A stretch of 43,495 nucleotides of DNA from NCBI GenBank assembly GCA_947644715.1, contig CANSAP010000021.1:1-43495 (forward strand), read 5' to 3'. The notes below the pieces were generated by a model. That model was not told where the DNA came from, did not search any database, and was given only the letters and a program-made list of their open reading frames with translations. The position numbers and the translations under genes are program-made. Origin of the DNA: an uncultured Bacteroidales bacterium. GTDB taxonomy: Bacteria; Bacteroidota; Bacteroidia; Bacteroidales; Muribaculaceae. Shown here in pieces: positions 36,142-43,495 of the stretch. Position 1 is the stretch's first letter, and the number at the start of each line of letters is the position of its first letter.

Positions 36142-37055
36142 TGGCTACATCCCGACGTTCCGCTCCGAAAGCCTCCTCCGGCTATGGCTTCACGCAGCTC
36201 ACCTATGGCCGCCGCCTGCTGCTGCTGGCCTGTGTCTTCGTTCTCATGATGGTGCTTGCCGGCTCGGCAGGCTCGTTGGCCTCAGGGCTTTATCCGGTGA
36301 ACTCACGCGAATACCTGATAGCCGTCAGCCTGCTTCAGAACCTTATCGGCTTCTGCGGCACGGCGCTTGTCGTCGCCATCTTTCTGAGCACCCGCCCCTT
36401 GGCTATGCTCGGGCTGAACCGAGGGGGGACAGGACGGGCACTGCTCGGCATCCTGTTGCTGTTTGCCGTCGGCATTCCCTTTCTGAATCAGGTGACCTGG
36501 TGGAACACTCAGATGCACTTGCCCTCCTTCATGGGGGGCGTAGAGCAGACCATCCGCTCCTGGGAGGATGCGGCGTTGGTCACCACCGAGACCATGCTTG
36601 CCTCCCGCTCCGTGGGTGGGCTGATAGTCAACATACTGGTCATCGGCGTCTTCACCGGCTTCAGCGAGGAGCTGTGCTTCAGGGGCTGTATGCAGCGCGT
36701 TATCGGGAGTGGGGGGATGAACGGACATGTGGCAGTGTGGCTGACAGCCGTCATCTTCTCTCTGCTTCACTTCCAGTTCTTCGGCTTCCTGCCCAGAGTG
36801 TTGCTCGGCGCCCTGTTCGGCTACCTGTTCCTCTGGACCGGCTCCATCTACATCTCTGCAGCCGCTCATGCTCTTAACAACAGCCTCTTCGTGCTCCTGC
36901 ACTGGCTGGCGCTTCGGGGCATCACAACGGCCGAGACCGACACCTGGGGAGTGACCACCCACGGCTTCCCCGCCATAGCCTGCATGAGCTTGGCGCTGGT
37001 GCTCTGCATCCTCGTCGGAATGCGCGGCTATCTCTTCTCAACCCGTAAACTCTGA
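36141..37055 (+). CDS. CPBP family intramembrane glutamic endopeptidase
   Basis: A 304-residue multi-pass membrane protein of the CPBP (Abi, Rce1-like) family. The catalytic motifs are present: EELCFRGCMQRV (EExxxR, about residues 176-181), the FSLLHFQFFGFLPRVLLG segment with its histidine, and a third motif ISAAAHALNNS. Several hydrophobic segments surround them. Some relatives process prenylated proteins or confer self-protection against bacteriocins; here the operon context (udk-lptB-holA) suggests a housekeeping role, but the substrate is unknown. Start and lptB stop share one base. Confidence 0.9.
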   Translation: MATSRRSAPKASSGYGFTQLTYGRRLLLLACVFVLMMVLAGSAGSLASGLYPVNSREYLIAVSLLQNLIGFCGTALVVAIFLSTRPLAMLGLNRGGTGRALLGILLLFAVGIPFLNQVTWWNTQMHLPSFMGGVEQTIRSWEDAALVTTETMLASRSVGGLIVNILVIGVFTGFSEELCFRGCMQRVIGSGGMNGHVAVWLTAVIFSLLHFQFFGFLPRVLLGALFGYLFLWTGSIYISAAAHALNNSLFVLLHWLALRGITTAETDTWGVTTHGFPAIACMSLALVLCILVGMRGYLFSTRKL

Positions 37056-37060
37056 GCACA

Positions 37061-38101
37061 ATGGCAAAGAAATCAGAATCAGCAGTTGGATTCAACACCC
37101 TCCTGAGCGAGATACGCGCCGGGCGATTCGCCCCGGTCTATCTGCTTCAGGGTGAGGAGGCATATTTCATCGACACGCTGGCCGAGGCTCTGCGCGAGCG
37201 GGTTGTGCCTGACGAGGAGGCGCGCGACTTCGACCTCACGGTGCTCTTCGGCAACGAGTGCTCGATAGATGAGGTGGCGGGTGCCGTGCGCCGTTTCCCG
37301 GTGATGGGGGAGAGGCAGCTGGTCATGCTCAAGGAATTGCAGACCATGGACCGCGGCTCCGCACAGCTTGCGAAAATCGCGCAGTTGGCGCAGAACCCGT
37401 CGGCCACCACAGTGCTCGTCATCACTTGGAAAGGGGAGCCGCTGAAGGCCACCCACGACTTCGTCAAAGCCCTGAAGAAGGGGGGAGGCATCAACTTCCA
37501 GAGCATGAAGATGCGCGACTGGGAGCTGAACGCCCACATAACCGACTATTGCAGTGCCCGCAAAGTGCACATCGACCGCAAGGCCACTGAGATGCTCAAG
37601 GAGTTCGTGGGGAACGACCTCTCGCGTCTGGCCACCGATATTGACAAGCTCATCGTGGCGGGTGGAGGGGAGCCAATCACCCCCGAGATGGTCGAGAAGA
37701 ACATCGGCATCTCCAAGGACTACAATAACTTCGAGCTGATTAAAGCCCTGTCAGTCAGAGACTACGGGCGCTGTATGCAGATCGTTGACTACTTCGAGCG
37801 CAACCCGAAGCAGAATCCGGTGGTGATGACCGTCTCGCTGCTCTTCCGCTTCTTCTCGCAGCTGATGCTCGCCCACTATGCCCCCGACAAGAGCGAGCGG
37901 GGGCTGATGACGCAGCTCGGCTTCCATAACCCCTATCAGCTGACCGACGTCAAGGCCGGCCTGCAATGCTACGGCGCCATGTCAGTGCTTCGCATCATCC
38001 ACGCCCTGCGCCTGCTCGACGCCCACAGCAAGGGAATCGGCTCCATGCAGAAGGACTACGCCCTGCTCAAGCAATTCATCTACGAAGCCTTCACCCTATG
38101 A
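37061..38101 (+). CDS. holA: DNA polymerase III subunit delta
   Basis: Clamp-loader delta subunit, which opens the sliding clamp ring during DNA replication. The 346-residue length is normal. Typical segments are FAPVYLLQGEEAYFIDTLAEAL near the N-terminus, the segment VVMLKELQTMD-like (QLVMLKELQTMDRGSAQLAK), TTVLVITWKGEPLKATHDFV, and the domain III part FELIKALSVRDYGRCMQIVDYF with KNPVVMTVSLLFRFFSQLML-like sequence. It starts 5 bases after the CPBP gene and its stop overlaps the next start (ATGA). Confidence 0.93.
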   Translation: MAKKSESAVGFNTLLSEIRAGRFAPVYLLQGEEAYFIDTLAEALRERVVPDEEARDFDLTVLFGNECSIDEVAGAVRRFPVMGERQLVMLKELQTMDRGSAQLAKIAQLAQNPSATTVLVITWKGEPLKATHDFVKALKKGGGINFQSMKMRDWELNAHITDYCSARKVHIDRKATEMLKEFVGNDLSRLATDIDKLIVAGGGEPITPEMVEKNIGISKDYNNFELIKALSVRDYGRCMQIVDYFERNPKQNPVVMTVSLLFRFFSQLMLAHYAPDKSERGLMTQLGFHNPYQLTDVKAGLQCYGAMSVLRIIHALRLLDAHSKGIGSMQKDYALLKQFIYEAFTL

Positions 38102-38856
38102 TATACTACTATTCCGGCACGGGCAACACCCGCTACGCCGCCCGTCAGCTCGCCTCCCGGCTCGGGGAGACCCTGCACTTCATCCCCTCCAAGGGGGAAA
38201 TACCCAAGCCGGAGCAGGGGGAGAGCGCAGGCTTCATGTTCCCGATTTACAGCTGGGGAGTCCCCCCGATAGTATTCGATTTCCTTGAACGACTCGGAGC
38301 GGAGGCCCTGCGGGGGCGCTACCTGTGGGCAGTCTGCACCTGCGGCGACGAGGCCGGCATAGCCATGCGCCTGTTCGGGAAGCGTGTGCGCCGCCTGCGC
38401 GGCGAAGCTCCGCAAGCCCTCTTCTCGCTCATCATGCCCAACGACTACGTGCTCCTGCCCGGCTTCGATGTAGACCCGGCCGAGGTGGCCACCCGCAAGC
38501 TTGAGGCTGCTCCGGCGCGCCTGCGCGAGATAGCGACGGCGATAGGGGAGAGGCGCCGCGAGGTCTACGACGTGCATGAAGGCTCCATGCCCGCGCTGCG
38601 CACCCGCCTGGTCTATCCCCTGTTCCGGCGTTGGGGAGTGAACCCGAAGCGCTGGGGGGCAACGGAGGCCTGCATCAGCTGCGGGCGCTGCGCAAGAGTC
38701 TGCCCCGTGGGGAACATCACCATGCAGCAGGGGAGACCGCACTGGGGCGCCGACTGCCTTAGCTGCTGCGGCTGCTACAACGCCTGTCCGGCTCAAGCCA
38801 TCGCCTACGCCACCTTCACCCGCGGAAAAGGACAATATTTCTGCCCTTTGGACTAA
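38098..38856 (+). CDS. EFR1-type flavodoxin/4Fe-4S ferredoxin protein
   Basis: About 252 residues joining an N-terminal flavodoxin-like domain (MIYYYSGTGNTRYAARQLA, an FMN-binding loop) with a C-terminal two-cluster ferredoxin. The cluster motifs are CISCGRCARVCP and CLSCCGCYNACP. Such EFR1-family proteins transfer electrons, with partners usually unknown. I start it at the ATG at 38098, overlapping the holA stop by four bases; the longer frame would run 130 bases into holA. An extra cysteine sits inside the second cluster motif (CLSCC). The role in this organism is not assigned. Confidence 0.92.
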   Translation: MIYYYSGTGNTRYAARQLASRLGETLHFIPSKGEIPKPEQGESAGFMFPIYSWGVPPIVFDFLERLGAEALRGRYLWAVCTCGDEAGIAMRLFGKRVRRLRGEAPQALFSLIMPNDYVLLPGFDVDPAEVATRKLEAAPARLREIATAIGERRREVYDVHEGSMPALRTRLVYPLFRRWGVNPKRWGATEACISCGRCARVCPVGNITMQQGRPHWGADCLSCCGCYNACPAQAIAYATFTRGKGQYFCPLD

Positions 38857-38923
38857 ATTTTCATGCTCTGCAACATAAGAAGGAGGTGCCTGCCCGGTGC
38901 CCCCTGAATTTTTTATGCAAAAA

Positions 38924-38955
38924 TTTCCGCATATCAGAAAAAGTGGCTATCTTTG
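38924..38955 (+). promoter_or_regulatory. Promoter of mutA-mutB
   Basis: TTTC (38924-38927), 20 bases, then TATCTTTG (38948-38955): seven of eight informative bases fit the Bacteroidota promoter form. The mutA ATG is 177 bases downstream of the -7 element, so the transcript has a long leader. Confidence 0.55.
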
Positions 38956-39024
38956 TCGCCGAAAGAATAAATGCGCGCACGCGCGCGAAATCTAATACAC
39001 TTAGGCACACCTTAGAAGAATACC

Positions 39025-39108
39025 ATGCGTCACACCACAGGCATCGCTCAGCGCGCAAACCCGCTGTCAGGCCGTGACTCATCATCCGCTTCAAGAAAAC
39101 CTATATAA
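39025..39108 (+). CDS. Possible 27-codon leader ORF upstream of mutA
   Basis: A short open frame (MRHTTGIAQRANPLSGRDSS, then seven more residues) lies in the mutA leader, ending 24 bases before mutA. It overlaps a predicted stem-loop. It could be a leader peptide controlling mutA, or a chance frame within a structured RNA; nothing in the sequence decides. Confidence 0.2.
   Translation: MRHTTGIAQRANPLSGRDSSSASRKPI
39029..39078 (+). promoter_or_regulatory. Stem-loop in the mutA 5' leader
   Basis: GTCAC (39029-39033) and GGC (39040-39042) pair with the continuous GCCGTGAC (39071-39078), leaving a six-base bulge. Inside it CAGCG (39049-39053) pairs with CGCTG (39062-39066) around an eight-base loop. 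This could be a regulatory RNA element; it does not match a riboswitch I recognise. Confidence 0.35.
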
Positions 39109-39132
39109 TACCCAATCTATAGCTATTTAATT

Positions 39133-40998
39133 ATGGCAGAAAAGAAAGAAAAGTTGTTTGACATGTTTCCGCCCGTGACCACCGAAGAGTGGATGGCGAA
39201 AATCAATGTCGACCTTAAGGGCGCCGACTTCCAGAAGAAGCTGGTGTGGCGCACCAATGAGGGATTCAATGTGCAGCCCTTCTATCGCGCAGAAGACCTC
39301 GAAAAGCTCACCCACCTCGGCACACTCCCCGGCGAGTTCCCCTACGTGCGTGGCACCCGCACCAACAATGACTGGCTCATCCGTCAGGACATCACCGAGG
39401 GTGAGACCCCGGCTGAAGTGAACGCAGCCGCCCGCCATGCCATCGACCGCGGCGTGGACTCCATCGGCCTGCACGTCTGCAAAGAGCTTGACGCCGAGCG
39501 CCTTCAAACCCTTCTGAAAGACATCGACCTGCGCAAAGTAGAGGTAAACTTCTGCTGCTGCCCCGGCCACGCCGTAGAGGTAGCCAAGGTTGTGGTAGAC
39601 TATCTCAAGGCCCGGGGCTTGGAGAACGACTTCCGCGGCTCCATCAGCTTCGACCCCTTCAAGCGTCTGCTCAAGCATGGCCTGGCCTTCCCCAAAGACA
39701 TGGTGGCACTGGCCAAAGAACTCATCGAGACCCTCAAGGATGTGCCCGGAGTGCGTTGCCTGACCGTTGACAGCTTCATGCTCTGCAACGCCGGCGCATT
39801 CATCACCCAGGAGCTGGGCTACGCCCTGGCCTGGGGCGCACAGTGGCTCACCACCCTCACCAATGCAGGCCTCTGCGCCGGCGAGGTTGCCAAGCGCATC
39901 AAATTCAACATGGGCATCTCCTCCAACTACTTCATGGAGATAGCCAAATTCCGCGCAGGCCGAATGCTGTGGGCTGAAATCGTGAAAGCTTACGAGCCCA
40001 AGGCCGCCGAGTGCTGCTGCTCCAAGATGAAGGTGCACGCCGTGACCAGCCAGTTCAACCAGACCATCTTCGACCCCAACGTGAACATGCTCCGCTCCAT
40101 GACCGAAACCATGAGCGCAGCCCTGGCCGGCGTCGACTCCATCGAGACCCTCCCCTTCGACCTCCAGTTCAAGAACCCCGACGAATTCTCAGAGCGCATC
40201 GCCCGCAACCAGCAGATCATGCTCCGCGAAGAGAGCCATCTTAATAAGGTGGTTGACCCTGCCGGCGGCTCCTACTACATCGAGACCCTGACCGCCTCCA
40301 TCGCCGAAGTGGCCTGGAAACTCTTCAACGAAGTAATCGAAAAGGGTGGCTTCCTCGCAGAGCTTGAGAAGGGCGAGATTCAGAAAGCCGTCAACGAAAG
40401 CGGCGTTAAGCGCCACCTCGACATAGCCCGTCGCAAGGAAATCCTGCTCGGCACCAACCAGTACCCCAACATCAACGAGTTCATGCTCGACAAGATAGAG
40501 AAGCAGGGCTGCCAGTGCTGCTGCACCAAGGGTGAGGCACAGGATGGCGCCGTCGAGATGCTCCACTTCGACCGCGGCGCAAGCCAGTTCGAGCAGCTTC
40601 GCCTCGACACCGAGCGCTCCGGCAAGCGTCCGAAAGTCTTCATGCTCACCATCGGCAACCTCGCCATGCGCCTTGCCCGCGCCCAGTTCTCAGGCAACTT
40701 CTTCGGCTGCGCAGGCTACGAGATTATCGACAACAACGGCTTCCCCACCGTGCAGGAAGGCATCGACGCCGCCATGGAGGCCAAGGCCGACATCGTGGTG
40801 CTTTGCTCCTCCGACGATGAATATGCCGAGTATGCTCCCGAAGCCTTCAAGGCGCTCGCAGGCCGCGCAGAATTCGTTGTGGCCGGTGCTCCCGCCTGCA
40901 TGGAAGAGCTCAAGGCTCAGGGAATCAATGACTTCATCCACGTGCGCGTGAACGTGCTCGACACGCTCGCAGCCTTTAACGCTAAACTGCTTAAGTAA
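39133..40998 (+). CDS. mutA: Methylmalonyl-CoA mutase small subunit
   Basis: Non-catalytic subunit of the heterodimeric B12-dependent mutase that interconverts succinyl-CoA and R-methylmalonyl-CoA in propionate formation. The 621-residue protein has the barrel domain ([49 protein letters not shown]) and a degenerate C-terminal B12-type domain lacking the DxHxxG histidine, as expected for this subunit. Odd feature: three clusters of consecutive cysteines, at 141-143 (NFCCCPGH), 294-296 (AECCCSK) and 460-464 (GCQCCCTK). mutB follows after 9 bases. Confidence 0.94.
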   Translation: MAEKKEKLFDMFPPVTTEEWMAKINVDLKGADFQKKLVWRTNEGFNVQPFYRAEDLEKLTHLGTLPGEFPYVRGTRTNNDWLIRQDITEGETPAEVNAAARHAIDRGVDSIGLHVCKELDAERLQTLLKDIDLRKVEVNFCCCPGHAVEVAKVVVDYLKARGLENDFRGSISFDPFKRLLKHGLAFPKDMVALAKELIETLKDVPGVRCLTVDSFMLCNAGAFITQELGYALAWGAQWLTTLTNAGLCAGEVAKRIKFNMGISSNYFMEIAKFRAGRMLWAEIVKAYEPKAAECCCSKMKVHAVTSQFNQTIFDPNVNMLRSMTETMSAALAGVDSIETLPFDLQFKNPDEFSERIARNQQIMLREESHLNKVVDPAGGSYYIETLTASIAEVAWKLFNEVIEKGGFLAELEKGEIQKAVNESGVKRHLDIARRKEILLGTNQYPNINEFMLDKIEKQGCQCCCTKGEAQDGAVEMLHFDRGASQFEQLRLDTERSGKRPKVFMLTIGNLAMRLARAQFSGNFFGCAGYEIIDNNGFPTVQEGIDAAMEAKADIVVLCSSDDEYAEYAPEAFKALAGRAEFVVAGAPACMEELKAQGINDFIHVRVNVLDTLAAFNAKLLK

Positions 40999-41007
40999 GA
41001 GATTGCC

Positions 41008-43152
<2,145 letters not shown>

Positions 43153-43180
43153 GCTGAGGCCGAGAAGACAGATGAACTAC

Positions 43181-43201
43181 CGTGTCAGTTGTTTTGACAC
43201 G
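43181..43201 (+). terminator. Stem-loop after mutB
   Basis: CGTGTCA (43181-43187) pairs perfectly with TGACACG (43195-43201) around a seven-base loop, 28 bases after the mutB stop. There is no T run after it, so termination is only likely by position. Confidence 0.45.
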
Positions 43202-43219
43202 CCCCCATCATAGAATATC

Positions 43220-43249
43220 GAAGGTCAATCCCACCCGGGGTTGGCCTTC
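43220..43249. repeat. Hairpin with 13-base arms
   Basis: GAAGGTCAATCCC pairs with GGGGTTGGCCTTC, two positions being G-U or mismatched, around a four-base spacer. The right arm plus one flanking base (43237-43250) is the exact reverse complement of a segment beginning at 43332. Confidence 0.6.
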
Positions 43250-43331
43250 AACCATCTTCCGCCCATCCCCCTCCAGCCTCCGCCGCCTCCCCCCCGCCGA
43301 CGGACTGTTTATTCCCCAGCGCAGCTACACA

Positions 43332-43358
43332 TGAAGGCCAACCCCTCACGGGGTTAGC
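43332..43358. repeat. Second hairpin complementary to the first
   Basis: TGAAGGCCAACCCC is the exact reverse complement of 43237-43250. Locally GCCAACCCC pairs with GGGGTTAGC around TCAC with one mismatch. The two hairpins thus form an inverted pair about 80 bases apart. Confidence 0.6.
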
Positions 43359-43374
43359 GCACCCACGACCGTAT

Positions 43375-43451
43375 ACCCCGGGTTAACGCCTTGCGGCGCC
43401 AACCCGGGGCTAATAATTGGAATGTCGCTCCGCGACGAGGAATGTACCGTC
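43375..43451. repeat. Dispersed palindromic intergenic repeat, copy 2
   Basis: The reverse-oriented counterpart of 14922-15000. The hairpin at 43376-43409 has 15-base arms with two mismatches and the same TTGC loop. It is followed by TAATAATTG, GAATGTCGCTCCGCGACG and GTACCGTC, each the complement of the corresponding part of copy 1 with few changes. Confidence 0.8.
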
Positions 43452-43495
43452 AGCAGTCACCACAACCACAACAAAAGCCGTAGCCTAAACAACAT

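Larger units (their letters stand above)
43153..43495. other. 343-base gene-free region with clustered hairpins
   Basis: No gene, tRNA or rRNA is seen. It contains a small stem-loop after mutB, two related stem-loops with complementary arms, and the second copy of the dispersed palindromic repeat. Confidence 0.6.

Noticed and set aside
38886..39077. A 63-codon frame upstream of mutA
   Set aside because: It begins before the likely mutA promoter and spans it, so it could not be read from that transcript, and it shows no family features.
38956..39132. Cobalamin riboswitch upstream of mutA-mutB
   Set aside because: B12-dependence of the mutase made this worth looking for, but I did not find the conserved B12 box or the other core segments of that riboswitch.
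39127..40038. A 303-codon minus-strand open frame over mutA
   Set aside because: It is the antisense shadow of the conserved MutA coding sequence, without family features or its own promoter.

Overview
This window looks like chromosome from a gut-type Bacteroidales (Bacteroidota) bacterium, probably a Muribaculaceae-like lineage; the family-level guess is inference. Supporting signs are a full-length SprA of the type 9 secretion system, glutamine synthetase III, DapL-type diaminopimelate synthesis, methylmalonyl-CoA mutase MutA/MutB, acetate-forming Pta/AckA, and promoters of the Bacteroides form (TTTG, about 20 bases, TAnnTTTG). Most of the window is high in G+C with closely packed housekeeping genes. 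Two patches are visibly richer in A+T: the left edge and part of the 24.6-28.7 kb region.

Layout. 0-1.3 kb: an AAA/DUF4143 ATPase of mobile character. 1.5-7.3 kb: an LptF/LptG permease (minus strand), then pta-ackA, lgt and ruvA. 7.3-14.8 kb: sprA, ended by a strong hairpin and followed by one copy of a dispersed palindromic repeat. 15.0-20.0 kb: a minus-strand operon recR, GNAT acetyltransferase, lysC, TonB-dependent receptor, and a secreted heavy-metal-binding protein. 20.1-24.6 kb: the divergent operon dapF-dapL-glnN. 24.9-33.06 kb: a RiPP (modified peptide) cluster. 33.07-34.6 kb: mlaF-mlaE lipid transport genes on the minus strand. 34.7-38.9 kb: udk, lptB, a CPBP membrane protease, holA and a flavodoxin/ferredoxin protein, all touching or overlapping. 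39.1-43.2 kb: mutA-mutB. 43.2-43.5 kb: a gene-free stretch packed with hairpins, including the second copy of the dispersed repeat in opposite orientation.

The most interesting system is at 24.9-33.06 kb. It holds a radical SAM/SPASM peptide maturase, a 61-residue precursor with a double-glycine leader and a C-terminal core carrying four cysteines, two paralogous TonB-receptor-like outer-membrane barrels, and an ABC exporter with an intact C39 leader peptidase. The expected path is leader recognition and core modification by the maturase, then cleavage after Gly-Gly and export by the transporter. The two barrels occupy the place where a membrane-fusion protein and TolC-like channel would be expected. 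The peptide product, its crosslink and its activity cannot be read from the sequence.

Housekeeping themes fit together: Pta/AckA and MutAB serve acetate and succinate/propionate fermentation; LysC, DapF and DapL make meso-diaminopimelate and lysine; MlaEF, LptB and the LptF/G permease maintain the outer membrane.
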